A stretch of 64,000 bases of DNA from Sphingobacteriales bacterium (GCA_016219985.1 JACRJO010000016.1:124001-188000); one strand, 5' to 3'; numbered from the stretch's first letter, positions 53,693 to 61,754 are shown. The notes: a model not told the origin generated them from the sequence alone. Numbers and translations are program-made.

Positions 53693-53737
53693 CTTGTTCG
53701 AGGTTAAAGCGCATGATGCGCTTTAACCCCGAACAAG
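53693..53737. repeat. 45-nt hairpin with 20-bp stem
   Basis: CTTGTTCG-A-GGTTAAAGCGCA (53693-53713), loop TGA, TGCGCTTTAACC-C-CGAACAAG (53717-53737). One A-C mismatch; no T tract. Confidence 0.85.
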
Positions 53738-53835
53738 ACACGAAGGAGAGTAAAGCAAGAGAGGAAGGAGTCCTTAAAATTATTGAATCGGTTGAATACC
53801 AATACCTTAGAGGATAAAATAGTCATTAGTAATTA

Positions 53836-53858
53836 GCCTGCCTGCCGGCAAAGGCAGG
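53836..53858. repeat. REP-like hairpin
   Basis: CCTGCCTGCCGGCAAAGGCAGG: arms CCTGCC and GGCAGG, inserted between AGTCATTAGTAATTA and GTAGTAAATACA, heptamer-like flanks. Confidence 0.7.
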
Positions 53859-53892
53859 TCGGTAGTAAATACAGGTGCTTAGCGCTACTATC

Positions 53893-55155
53893 TTATTTCC
53901 CGGGATTCAGGATTGCTTCTAACGGGGCCAGGGCACCGGGTTCTTTGATCAGTTTAGCCAGTTTGAGCATGTGGGCATAAGTGCCGTTCTGCAGATGCAC
54001 GGTGATTAACTGGGGTGTATCTGTCCCTGCCTTTTTATCGAAATAGGCAGGATTAACGGAAACGATCTCATAGATTGTCTCTTCCTCCCCCTCATTCAAC
54101 GTGGCTTTATCCATCCCTTCTAAATATTGTCTCACTCCCCCGGCTGTATAAGTGGAAAAGGGATAAAATTGACTGAAATGGCGGTTGAGCCACTCGTCAG
54201 GCCTTTTTAAGTACTGTTTTAATACGTCTGCTGCAGCATCTGCATCAGGCTTTACTTTACTGATCACTTTTTTGAATTTCTCCTGGTCTTCTTCAAACCA
54301 TTTACGCCGTTTCGCCTCTTTTTCTGCTGTATAACTCTTGTCCCTCTCTTTATACCCCTTCATTTCCACCTCAAATTGTTTTTGGTTCTGGTTATACATT
54401 TCTGTCAGTTTCCTGGTCTCATTTGCGCTATAAGCAGTAACATCTTTCAGCATTTGCCCGATGTATTCCTTTCGGGTAACCGGGTTAAAAACCGGCTGCT
54501 CACTGTTTCGCAAAAGGATATAATCATTGGCGGTATACATTTCAGCAGTCGCATTATTCCGGACCCGCTGTTCATAATAATCAACCCGGCCCTCGCTGCG
54601 TTTCTTTTTTAAGATACCGAATACCGGCACCCCGTTAATCGTATGAACCCCGGCATCTGTCGCCAGGCCGGAAAAAAAGAAATTATTAAACACCACTACC
54701 ACATTTGACCCGCTCTCATCCTCCGTTTGCAGGTTGTTGTTGTTATCATAGCAGTAGTATGCGAAAAACATCGTTTTGGAACTGCAGAATTGTTTAATGC
54801 CCGTGGCCCTGTAAAAGTTTACATCGTTGCCGGCCTCCCCCCCGCTCACCACATAATCCAGCCAGTATGAATTATAATGCAACATCCTGGCGCCGGCAAA
54901 TGCAGTCAGCCGGTTTTTAATCCAGCGTTCCGCTTTGCTTGTTTGTAATTTCATCTTCGAGACATCCCATTTTGCCGGTTTTTGGGTATGGTGGGAAAAG
55001 TCAAAGTAATCATCTGTCCCCCTCACCCAAACAGATGGCTTATTTGCAGCCCTGATTTTACAATCCTGTGCAAAACATGACTGTGCCGTTACAAAAAAAA
55101 CAGCAACTATTGAAACTGGAATCCGAAACCGTGGTAGTAGTATTTTCTGCTCCAT
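53893..55155 (-). CDS. Exported protein of unknown function, 420 aa
   Basis: Signal peptide with hydrophobic core IPVSIVAVFFVTAQ and cleavage near CFAQ. The mature N-terminal half (about 35-240) is beta-rich with repeated aromatic residues (MLHYNSYWLDYVVSGG, DVNFYRATGIKQFC); a charged helix at about 265-305 (KGYKERDKSYTAEKEAKRRK) precedes a C-terminal helical part. No catalytic motif seen and no family recognised. GC content is again that of the core genome. Confidence 0.75.
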   Translation of the reverse strand: MEQKILLPRFRIPVSIVAVFFVTAQSCFAQDCKIRAANKPSVWVRGTDDYFDFSHHTQKPAKWDVSKMKLQTSKAERWIKNRLTAFAGARMLHYNSYWLDYVVSGGEAGNDVNFYRATGIKQFCSSKTMFFAYYCYDNNNNLQTEDESGSNVVVVFNNFFFSGLATDAGVHTINGVPVFGILKKKRSEGRVDYYEQRVRNNATAEMYTANDYILLRNSEQPVFNPVTRKEYIGQMLKDVTAYSANETRKLTEMYNQNQKQFEVEMKGYKERDKSYTAEKEAKRRKWFEEDQEKFKKVISKVKPDADAAADVLKQYLKRPDEWLNRHFSQFYPFSTYTAGGVRQYLEGMDKATLNEGEEETIYEIVSVNPAYFDKKAGTDTPQLITVHLQNGTYAHMLKLAKLIKEPGALAPLEAILNPGK

Positions 55156-55262
55156 GACTGGTCGTTTAATCCACTTAATACTGTAAATATGGGATTAGTC
55201 CAATCATGAACCTATCCCCTAAAAAGAGGATATTCTGATGGCCGGGGGAGGTGTTGATGTTA

Positions 55263-55299
55263 GTCGATAGTCGTTAGTCTTTAGTCGTTAGTAAATACA
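55263..55299 (-). repeat. Heptamer array GTCGATA/GTCGTTA/GTCTTTA ending GTAAATACA
   Basis: Four 7-mers then GTAAATACA, lying upstream (minus strand) of the exported protein gene and directly downstream of the four-helix-bundle gene. Confidence 0.85.
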
Positions 55300-55303
55300 G
55301 CTG

Positions 55304-55615
55304 CTAACGGAATTTGTCGGGATTATTGAGCATATATAGAATAAGTTTAGCTACTTCGTTATTCCTGCCGGATAATTCATCATACTTTTCCTTTGATAAA
55401 TAACCACAGGCCAGGGCGAACTCAAGCCAGACCTGGGTCTCTGCATTCTCTGTTTCAGAATCATTTAGCTTTGAAATAAAATAACTACGGTATCGCCTTC
55501 GCTTATACGCTTCAACCAGGTTGGCACATACTGACCTCGAGGATCGCCTGATTTGATCGGTCATACTGTACTTCTCTTCCGGGGGAAATGATTTGGTGAG
55601 CTGATGAATCTCCAT
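55304..55615 (-). pseudogene. Four-helix-bundle (23S rRNA intervening-sequence type) protein, N-terminally truncated
   Basis: 103 residues from ATG 55615: MEIHQLTKSFPPEEKYSMTD, QIRRSSRSVCANLVEAYKRR and ETQVWLEFALACGYL match the IVS-protein/four-helix-bundle family. Family members start about 15-20 residues earlier with a helix such as FRxLxVWQxA. Here the frame upstream keeps the family-like CPSLAMEI and then runs into the heptamer array and a stop (TAA at 55645-55643). So the first helix appears cut off by the array. A shortened protein may still be made. Confidence 0.7.
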
Positions 55616-55631
55616 GGCCAGTGACGGACAA

Positions 55632-55675
55632 GTCGTTAGTCGTTAGTCATTAGTCGTTAGTCGATAGTAAATACA
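55632..55675 (-). repeat. Heptamer array GTCGTTA/GTCATTA/GTCGATA ending GTAAATACA
   Basis: Five 7-mers plus GTAAATACA. It ends 2 bp before the second copy of the 102-bp element and interrupts the 5' part of the four-helix-bundle gene. Confidence 0.87.
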
Positions 55676-55677
55676 AG

Positions 55678-55779
55678 TAATACCTTTCAGACATTAGTTT
55701 TGCAGTGATTATTCCGGGTATTATACCGACAGACATTAGCACCGGCCGATCCATGTAATTTTAATGTCTCGTCGGTATA
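55678..55779 (+). repeat. 102-bp dispersed element, copy 2
   Basis: Two differences from 29195-29296. Same TAATACC...GGTATA ends and internal AGACATTA motifs. Confidence 0.88.
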
Positions 55780-55856
55780 ATACTTAGGTGAATTGTACGA
55801 TTTATTGGTAAACTTGCTTCTCAGCACGAATGAAACGAAAGATTCTTAGAACGCAC

Positions 55857-55888
55857 TAATGACTAACGACTATCGACTAACGACTAAC
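55857..55888 (+). repeat. Heptamer array TAACGAC/TATCGAC overlapping the pcm 3' end
   Basis: Four and a half 7-mers (TAATGAC, TAACGAC, TATCGAC, TAACGAC, TAAC). The pcm stop codon TAG (55886-55884) is inside the array. Confidence 0.85.
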
Positions 55889-56540
55889 TATTCTTCCCCT
55901 CAATCATCGGGACAAAGGAAAAGCGATCAAATACTTCTTCCTTCAGCGCTCCTCCCTCCAGTTTGGTAATTCGTTTCATCAGTTGCACTTCGCCCGCGCC
56001 GACGGGGATCACCATCATGCCGCCTGTCTTCAACTGGTCGATAAGCTTTACGGGAATATCGGGCGCCGCCGCGGTGATGATGACTTTGTCGAAAGGCGCA
56101 AACGTAGGCAGGCCCTCGTAGCCATCGCCATAGAAGAATTTGATCGTTGGGTATTTTTTCAGGAAGGCAAAGCCTTTATTGGCTTCGAATAATTTTTTCT
56201 GCCTTTCGATCGTATAGACCTGGGCGCCCAGTTCGGCCAGCACCACGGCCTGGTAAGCGCTGCCGGTACCGATCTCTAATATTTTTTCAAATTTTTTGAT
56301 CTCCAGCAACTGGCTCTGGTACGCCACGGTATAGGGTTGTGAAATGGTTTGTCCCTCCCCGATCGGGAAGGCCCGGTCTTCATAAGCCAGTTCATCAAAA
56401 GCGGAATCCAGGAAGAAATGCCGGGGAATGTTATTGATGGCATTCAGTACATCCTCGTTGGTTATGCCCTTTCCGCGGACAACCTCCACTAATTTTTTGC
56501 GCAAGCCTTTGTGCCGGTAAGTATCTTCAATGGGTCTCAT
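55884..56540 (-). CDS. pcm: Protein-L-isoaspartate O-methyltransferase
   Basis: A 218-aa SAM enzyme that repairs isoaspartyl residues in aged proteins. Signature segments: RHFFLDSAFDELAYEDRAFP, IGEGQTISQPYTVAYQSQLL, ILEIGTGSAYQAVVLAELG (SAM loop), FFYGDGYEGLPTFAPFDKVI and ITAAAPDIPVKLIDQL. Length is normal. The last codons and stop come from a heptamer array. A -7 box lies 8 nt before the ATG, so the leader would be only a few nucleotides. Confidence 0.94.
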   Translation of the reverse strand: MRPIEDTYRHKGLRKKLVEVVRGKGITNEDVLNAINNIPRHFFLDSAFDELAYEDRAFPIGEGQTISQPYTVAYQSQLLEIKKFEKILEIGTGSAYQAVVLAELGAQVYTIERQKKLFEANKGFAFLKKYPTIKFFYGDGYEGLPTFAPFDKVIITAAAPDIPVKLIDQLKTGGMMVIPVGAGEVQLMKRITKLEGGALKEEVFDRFSFVPMIEGKNS

Positions 56541-56548
56541 AAGCGGCC

Positions 56549-56556
56549 CAAAATTA
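56549..56556 (-). promoter_or_regulatory. -7 promoter box TAATTTTG for pcm
   Basis: CAAAATTA on the plus strand, ending 8 nt before the ATG at 56540. Confidence 0.6.
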
Positions 56557-56608
56557 AATAAGCAGCTTCGTAAAAAGCTGCTTATTGATAAATAAAGTTT
56601 ATAACAGT

Positions 56609-58330
56609 TTACAATTTCATATCCGCAATCACCACCCTGATCTTCTCATCCAGCGCTGCATTCGCTTTATCAAACTCAGCCGCACTGGTTAGTTTTGTAT
56701 TCACACTGAAATAGAATTTGATCTTGGGTTCGGTCCCGCTGGGCCGGGCAGAGATCATGCTGCCATCGGCCAGGATAAACTGCAATACATTGGACTTCGG
56801 CAATTCAATCTTCCACTCCTCCCCCGTCTGCGGGTTGCTGCCCTTCTGCAGTTCGTAATCCAGCAGTTTTACCACCTGCGAACCATTGATGGTCATGGGC
56901 GGGTTATTGCGGTAGGTTTCCATCATAGCCGCGATCTGCGCCTGGCCGTCCATGCCTTTCTTCGTAATGGAAATGAGGCTTTCTTTATAGAATCCGTTTT
57001 GTACATAAAGATCCACCATCTTCTCATAGAGACTGCGGCCCTTTTCTTTTTCATAAGCGGCCATCTCGCAGAGCAGGGCCACGGCGCTGATCCCGTCCTT
57101 ATCGCGGATCTTATCCCCGATCATCAGGCCAAAACTTTCTTCCCCGCCCACGATATAATTTTCTTTCCCTTCTTTCAGCCGGATCAGTTCCGCGATCCAT
57201 TTGAAACCGGTAAGCACCCGGTAACAGGAAACCCCGTTTGCCCGGGCGATGGCATCGATCATCGGGGTGGTCACGATCGTGGTGATCACCATATCATTGG
57301 GTTGCGCAATTCCCTTGGCCTTGCGGGCTTCCATCAGGTAATTAAAGGCCAGCACGGCGGTCTGGTTCCCGTTCATCAGCACCCATTTGCCATGGGAATC
57401 CTTTACCCCAATGGCCAGGCGGTCCGCATCGGGGTCGGTGCCGCAAAGAATATCCGCGTCCAGTGATCCGGCCAGCTTCAGTCCATAACTCATGGCTTCA
57501 CTCTCTTCGGGATTGGGATAGGCCACGGTGGGGAAATTGCCATCGGGCAGTTCCTGTTCCTTTACGATATGTACATTTTCAAACCCGAATTTCTTCAGCA
57601 CGGCCGGCATCAGGGTGATCCCGGTACCATGGATCGGCGTATAGACAATCTTCAGGTCCTTATGTTTGGCGATCACTTCAGGATATACACTCAGCTCCTT
57701 TACCATCTCCATATACTGCGCATCCATATCCTTTCCCACCAGGGTAATATTGGCTTCACCACCCGTCCATTTTACCTCATCCACGGAAGCGATCTTATCC
57801 ACTTCCTTAATTACATTTTTATCATGCGGCGGCACCAGTTGGGACCCATCATCCCAATAGGCTTTGTACCCGTTATATTCTTTGGGGTTATGCGAAGCCG
57901 TACAAACCACCCCACCCTGGCATTTCAGGGTGCGGATGGCAAAAGAAAGCTCGGGGGTGGGACGGAGTGCTTCAAACAAATAGACTTTAATGCCATTGGC
58001 GGCAAATACATTCGCCGTGGTCTCGGCAAAAAAACGGCTGTTGTTGCGGCTGTCGTGCGCAATGGCCACACTCACTCCCGCCGGAAAACACTGTTTAAGG
58101 TAATTGGCATAACCCTGGGTGGCCATCCCCACGGTGTATTTATTCATCCGGTTGGTGCCCACACCCATCAGGCCGCGGAGACCGCCGGTTCCGAATTCCA
58201 GGTTGCGGTAAAAAGCATCGGCCAGTTCATTGGGATTCTCAGCCTGCAGTTTTTTAATTTCCTCTTTTGTGGCAGCGTCAAAATTCCCGTTCAGCCAGGT
58301 ATCAATCTTTGCTTGAATTGCGGCGTCCAT
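56609..58330 (-). CDS. Phospho-sugar mutase (phosphoglucomutase/phosphomannomutase family)
   Basis: A 573-aa alpha-D-phosphohexomutase, which shifts a phosphate between C1 and C6 of a hexose. Domain 1 has FGTGGLRGLMGVGTNRMN and the phosphoserine loop TASHNPKEYNGYK (Ser146); the metal loop is CGTDPDADRLAIG; the sugar loop is GGEESFGLM; the phosphate loop near the end is ARPSGTEPKIKFY. Its length and sequence suit the long PGM2-like type. Main substrate probably glucose-1-phosphate, but mannose phosphates are possible. Confidence 0.93.
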   Translation of the reverse strand: MDAAIQAKIDTWLNGNFDAATKEEIKKLQAENPNELADAFYRNLEFGTGGLRGLMGVGTNRMNKYTVGMATQGYANYLKQCFPAGVSVAIAHDSRNNSRFFAETTANVFAANGIKVYLFEALRPTPELSFAIRTLKCQGGVVCTASHNPKEYNGYKAYWDDGSQLVPPHDKNVIKEVDKIASVDEVKWTGGEANITLVGKDMDAQYMEMVKELSVYPEVIAKHKDLKIVYTPIHGTGITLMPAVLKKFGFENVHIVKEQELPDGNFPTVAYPNPEESEAMSYGLKLAGSLDADILCGTDPDADRLAIGVKDSHGKWVLMNGNQTAVLAFNYLMEARKAKGIAQPNDMVITTIVTTPMIDAIARANGVSCYRVLTGFKWIAELIRLKEGKENYIVGGEESFGLMIGDKIRDKDGISAVALLCEMAAYEKEKGRSLYEKMVDLYVQNGFYKESLISITKKGMDGQAQIAAMMETYRNNPPMTINGSQVVKLLDYELQKGSNPQTGEEWKIELPKSNVLQFILADGSMISARPSGTEPKIKFYFSVNTKLTSAAEFDKANAALDEKIRVVIADMKL

Positions 58331-58409
58331 AATCGTTATAAGATTTGTTTATAAAACGGAAAGTTATTGAATTTTGTCTTTTTAAAAACTGAAAAGAAGG
58401 CCTAACACG

Positions 58410-58417
58410 TATTTTTG
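58410..58417 (+). promoter_or_regulatory. -7 promoter box TATTTTTG before the DUF2279 gene
   Basis: TAnnTTTG match ending 4 nt before the ATG at 58422; predicts a leaderless message. Confidence 0.6.
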
Positions 58418-58421
58418 CCGG

Positions 58422-59456
58422 ATGAACCCAGCTATAGCACTCCGCTCATCGTCCCTTGCGACGCTCCGTTCAGGGTTCTGTTCGCTATGCAGCTTATTGC
58501 TGATCATTTTTTCCGGGCCGGGATCCGTTTCCGCCCAGGATACATCCCTGGTACGGCAGGATACCCTGGTAAAAAAGATGGTAACGAACGACCCGTGGAT
58601 AACACCCGGGCAAAAAAAGCAAAGAACCTGGCTGGTAGCCGGCGCCAATGTGGTGGGATACAGTACCGCGATGGTCGGGCTCTATAATGCCTGGTACAAG
58701 AATTACCCGCAGAGCCGCTTTCACACATTTAATGACTGGCCCGAATGGAAACAGGTGGACAAGGTGGGGCATTTTTACAGCGCCTATATTGAAAGCCGGG
58801 GCAGTATGGAACTCTGGCGCTGGACGGGCATGGATCGCAAAAAAAGGATCTGGATCGGGGGAATGAGCGGGGCCTTTTACCAGACCGTAATTGAAGTACT
58901 CGATGGCTTCAGTGCAGAATGGGGCTGGAGCTGGGCTGATTTCACCGCGAATATACTGGGCAGCGGCGCCCTCGTGGCCCAGGAACTGGCCTGGGATGAA
59001 CAACGCATTAAATTCAAGTTTTCTTTCCACCGGAAAACCTATAAAGACCCGGAACTGAATCACCGCAGTGATCAGCTGTTCGGCAAAACGCTGGCAGAGC
59101 GTTTCCTGAAAGACTATAACGGGCAGACCTATTGGGCCAGTATCAACCTGAAACCTTTTTTCCCGAAAAGCAAAATCCCCGGCTGGTTATCCCTTTCCGT
59201 GGGTTATGGCGCTGAAGGCTTATTCGGCGGCACCCAAAACCTGGCAAAGGATGATAACGGCAATATCATTTTCGACCGCCCGGATATTAAACGTTACCGG
59301 CAGTGGTTCCTGGCGCCGGATATTGACTTCACAAAGATCAAAACCAGCAAAAAAGGACTGCGTTTTCTCTTTACGGTTCTGAGTGCATTTAAATTCCCGG
59401 CGCCTTCCTTAGAATTAAGTAACGGGAGGTTGCGGCTTCATGCGATTCATTTCTGA
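58422..59456 (+). CDS. DUF2279 family exported protein
   Basis: A 344-aa protein with a signal peptide (hydrophobic LCSLLLIIFSG, cleavage near VSAQ). The core at about 95-190 has WKQVDKVGHFYSAYIESRGS, GGMSGAFYQTVIEVLDGFSA and WSWADFTANILGSGALVAQE, the YfiM/DUF2279 pattern of a membrane-associated helical protein with conserved Lys-His and Asp residues. Function of the family is unknown. It diverges from the phospho-sugar mutase gene; no other start codon competes with ATG 58422. Confidence 0.82.
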   Translation: MNPAIALRSSSLATLRSGFCSLCSLLLIIFSGPGSVSAQDTSLVRQDTLVKKMVTNDPWITPGQKKQRTWLVAGANVVGYSTAMVGLYNAWYKNYPQSRFHTFNDWPEWKQVDKVGHFYSAYIESRGSMELWRWTGMDRKKRIWIGGMSGAFYQTVIEVLDGFSAEWGWSWADFTANILGSGALVAQELAWDEQRIKFKFSFHRKTYKDPELNHRSDQLFGKTLAERFLKDYNGQTYWASINLKPFFPKSKIPGWLSLSVGYGAEGLFGGTQNLAKDDNGNIIFDRPDIKRYRQWFLAPDIDFTKIKTSKKGLRFLFTVLSAFKFPAPSLELSNGRLRLHAIHF

Positions 59457-59528
59457 AAATAATGCCTGGAATACGGGGAGGATATACCCGCTTCGCGGTT
59501 ATATTTTGGCCACGGATTAATTTGCCAC

Positions 59529-59581
59529 GCCTGCCTGTCCGGTAGGCAGGAAAGCACACGCCTGCCTGCTCGGTAGGCAGG
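59529..59581. repeat. Two adjacent REP-like hairpins
   Basis: CCTGCCTG-TCCGG-TAGGCAGG and CCTGCCTG-CTCGG-TAGGCAGG in tandem, each followed by AAAGCA. A third, degraded by one base (TAGACAGG), is at 59683-59704. Confidence 0.8.
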
Positions 59582-59597
59582 AAAGCAACGAAAGGTT

Positions 59598-59931
59598 GGC
59601 CACGGATTACACAGATACACACGGATTACTATGTCACCCAGGTTATTGCCACGAAATAACACGAAAGGACACGAAAGCACACGCCTGCCTGCTCGGTAGA
59701 CAGGAAAACACACGAATGGAATATAATTTCCCTCTTCCCGTCTCCCTGGCTTTTTTTTGATCCCGACCTTCCTTTACAGTAGTCGGTCCGTGTCCTGTAT
59801 TTTTCGTGTGCTTTCGTGTCATTTCGTGGCAAATTTCATGTCCTTTCGTGGCAAATTTCATGTCCTTTCGTGGCAAATTTCATGTCCTTTCGTGGCAAAT
59901 AAATCCGTGTCTGTCTGTGCAATCCGTGGCC
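59598..59931. repeat. 334-bp nested inverted repeat
   Basis: Outer arms: GGCCACGGATTACACAGA... (59598-59627) with the complement at 59901-59931. Inner arms: GCCACGAAATAACACGAAAG... (59648-59683) with CGTGTGCTTTCGTGTCATTT... (59805-59830). Order is mirrored around a centre near 59745-59770. Confidence 0.7.
59825..59890 (+). repeat. Tandem 22-bp repeat, three copies
   Basis: Unit CGTGGCAAATTTCATGTCCT plus TT, three exact copies starting at 59825, 59847 and 59869, with a partial fourth at 59891. Confidence 0.92.
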
Positions 59932-59940
59932 CCATTCCCG

Positions 59941-59948
59941 TAAATTAG
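59941..59948 (+). promoter_or_regulatory. Probable -7 box TAAATTAG
   Basis: TAnnTTAG variant 18 nt before the ATG at 59967. Confidence 0.45.
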
Positions 59949-59966
59949 CACCTGTAATCATCTGCT

Positions 59967-61295
59967 ATGCAAATCATCCAACAGGTTCTATTCATTCTCC
60001 TGAGTGCTGTGGCCATCTTTCTTTTCACAAAAAAAGCCAAAGAGATCAGCCGCAATATCAGGCTGGGCCGCGAAGAGGATTTCAGTGACAACCCCTCACA
60101 GCGATGGAGAAATGTATTATTGCTGGCCTTCGGGCAGCAGAAAATGTTCCGCAATCCCCTGGTGGCCGTACTTCACTTTTTTGTATATGCCGGTTTTATC
60201 ATCATTAATGTGGAAGTCCTCGAGATCGTCCTCGACGGGATTACCGGTCAGCACCGCCTGTTTGCCGCCCCCCTTCCAGGCCTCTATTCCTTTCTGATCA
60301 ATGCATTTGAGGTCCTGGCCCTGACCGTATTGCTGGCCTGCGTCATTTTCCTGGTCAGGAGAAATATACTTAAGCTCAGACGTTTTGCCAGCAAGGACCT
60401 GGATGGCTGGCCCCGCAGCGATGCCAATTATATCCTGATCACAGAGATTATTTTGATGTCCCTGTTCCTGAAGATGAATGCAGCCGATACCCTATTACAG
60501 GCCCGTGGCGTTGCGCATTATGCCGCTCACCCTACCGGTAATTTTATCATCTCCCAATACCTGCACCCGCTGATGAACGGGTACAGCGATGGTACGCTTA
60601 TTGCAACCGAACGATTCTGCTGGTGGCTGCATATTGCAGGGATCTTTGCCTTCCTGAACTACCTGCCTTATTCCAAGCACCTGCATATTATCCTCGCTTT
60701 TCCCAATGCGTATTTCGCCCGGCTCAAACCCATAGGAGAAATGGAGAATATGCCTGCTGTACAAAAAGAAGTATTGTATGCCATGCAGCCCGAACTGGCC
60801 CCCACTGGCGAGCAACCCGCCCCGCAAAAATTTGGCGCCAAAGATGTGATGGACCTGGGCTGGAAAAATTTACTGGATGCGTATAGCTGTACGGAATGCG
60901 GTCGCTGCACAGCTGCCTGCCCGGCTAACCTGACCGGTAAGCTGCTATCCCCAAGAAAGATCATGATGGACACCCGTGACCGGCTGGAGGCAGTCGGAAA
61001 AAACATCATGGTTAATAAAGAGTTTAAGGATGATGGCAGGAGCCTGCTCCACGATTATATCACCGTGGAAGAGCTCCGGGCCTGCACCACCTGCAATGCC
61101 TGTGTGCAGGAATGCCCGGTGAGCATCAGCCCGCTTGATATCATTTTGCAACTCCGCCGCTGCCTCGTCATGGAGGAAAGCAATTCCCCGCAGGAATGGA
61201 CGGCCATGTTCAGCAATGTGGAGAATAATTTTGCTCCCTGGAAATTCAGCCCCGATGAAAGGGATAAGTGGGCGGAGGAGTTCAATGAGCATTGA
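59967..61295 (+). CDS. Membrane-bound 4Fe-4S electron-transfer protein (heterodisulfide-reductase-like)
   Basis: A 442-aa protein. Membrane segments at about 2-20, 68-85, 105-130, 158-178 and 205-230, then a C-terminal ferredoxin-like domain with two clusters: CTECGRCTAACPANLTG (about 311-327) and CTTCNACVQECPVSISP (about 371-387). It probably passes electrons between the quinone pool and a soluble partner such as ETF or a CCG-domain protein. The usual second subunit with CCG domains is not next to it. Its stop codon lies within a small heptamer array. Confidence 0.85.
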   Translation: MQIIQQVLFILLSAVAIFLFTKKAKEISRNIRLGREEDFSDNPSQRWRNVLLLAFGQQKMFRNPLVAVLHFFVYAGFIIINVEVLEIVLDGITGQHRLFAAPLPGLYSFLINAFEVLALTVLLACVIFLVRRNILKLRRFASKDLDGWPRSDANYILITEIILMSLFLKMNAADTLLQARGVAHYAAHPTGNFIISQYLHPLMNGYSDGTLIATERFCWWLHIAGIFAFLNYLPYSKHLHIILAFPNAYFARLKPIGEMENMPAVQKEVLYAMQPELAPTGEQPAPQKFGAKDVMDLGWKNLLDAYSCTECGRCTAACPANLTGKLLSPRKIMMDTRDRLEAVGKNIMVNKEFKDDGRSLLHDYITVEELRACTTCNACVQECPVSISPLDIILQLRRCLVMEESNSPQEWTAMFSNVENNFAPWKFSPDERDKWAEEFNEH

Positions 61296-61311
61296 TCATT
61301 GATCATTGATC
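61291..61311 (+). repeat. Heptamer array (ATTGATC)3
   Basis: Three exact units overlapping the TGA stop (61293-61295) of the Fe-S protein gene; followed by a REP-like hairpin. Confidence 0.8.
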
Positions 61312-61320
61312 ACCTGCCTT

Positions 61321-61354
61321 GCCTGCCCGCTTCGCCGCGAGGCGAGCAGGCAGG
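61321..61354. repeat. REP-like nested hairpin
   Basis: GCCTGCCCGCTTCGCC-GCGA-GGCGAGCAGGCAGG; near-identical inner sequence to 5596-5637. Confidence 0.78.
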
Positions 61355-61380
61355 TTGAGAATTCAGCTCCCCCCAAAAAT

Positions 61381-61408
61381 GTTCAATATTCAATGTTCAA
61401 TATTCAAT
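61381..61408 (+). repeat. Heptamer array GTTCAAT/ATTCAAT
   Basis: Four 7-mers alternating G/A at the first base, ending 16 nt before the cupin ATG at 61425. Confidence 0.85.
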
Positions 61409-61424
61409 AACAAAACAGCCAATC

Positions 61425-61754
61425 ATGCAACTACATCATTTCCCCTTTCAGACCATTGACTGGTCTGCTGTTCCAAAAGAAGAACACAATGGCGAAACAG
61501 GCATAGCTTACTGGCAGATTCAGCATATGAATGAAATTCGCGTGAGAAAGGTGGAATACAGTCCCGGTTACAAAGCCGACCACTGGTGCAGCAAAGGGCA
61601 TATCATTCTTTGCCTGGATGGTGAGATGGAAACCGAACTGGCTGATGGCCGGGTTATGAAACTGACAAAGGGCATGTGTTACTTTGTGGGAGATAATAAT
61701 GAAGCCCACCGGACGGCTACCAGCACCGGCTGTCAGCTATTTATTGTGGACTGA
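61425..61754 (+). CDS. Small cupin-fold protein with DHxW motif
   Basis: A 109-aa single-domain cupin: ADHWCSKGHIILCLDGEMET (about 53-72) and a second half GMCYFVGDNNEAHRTATSTG. It resembles a small family named for its DHCW motif; members are structurally characterised at most as cupins, and the substrate is unknown. Length is full. It follows a heptamer array and precedes an outer-membrane protein gene by 40 nt on the same strand. Confidence 0.82.
   Translation: MQLHHFPFQTIDWSAVPKEEHNGETGIAYWQIQHMNEIRVRKVEYSPGYKADHWCSKGHIILCLDGEMETELADGRVMKLTKGMCYFVGDNNEAHRTATSTGCQLFIVD

Larger units (their letters stand above)
53403..53892. other. Repeat and hairpin region at the right end of the island
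   Basis: 490 bp without a gene. It holds a heptamer array (53585-53612), a 20-bp-stem hairpin (53693-53737), a REP-like hairpin (53836-53858) and an isolated GTAAATACA tail (about 53865). Confidence 0.7.
59457..59940. other. Intergenic region dominated by inverted and tandem repeats
   Basis: About 480 bp with no gene. Three REP-like hairpins (59529-59550, 59561-59581, 59683-59704), a nested inverted repeat (59598-59931) and a 22-bp tandem repeat (59825-59890). Frames on both strands only read through these. Confidence 0.75.

Noticed and set aside
59825..59890. 22-bp repeats as a CRISPR array
   Set aside because: Copies are directly adjacent without spacers.
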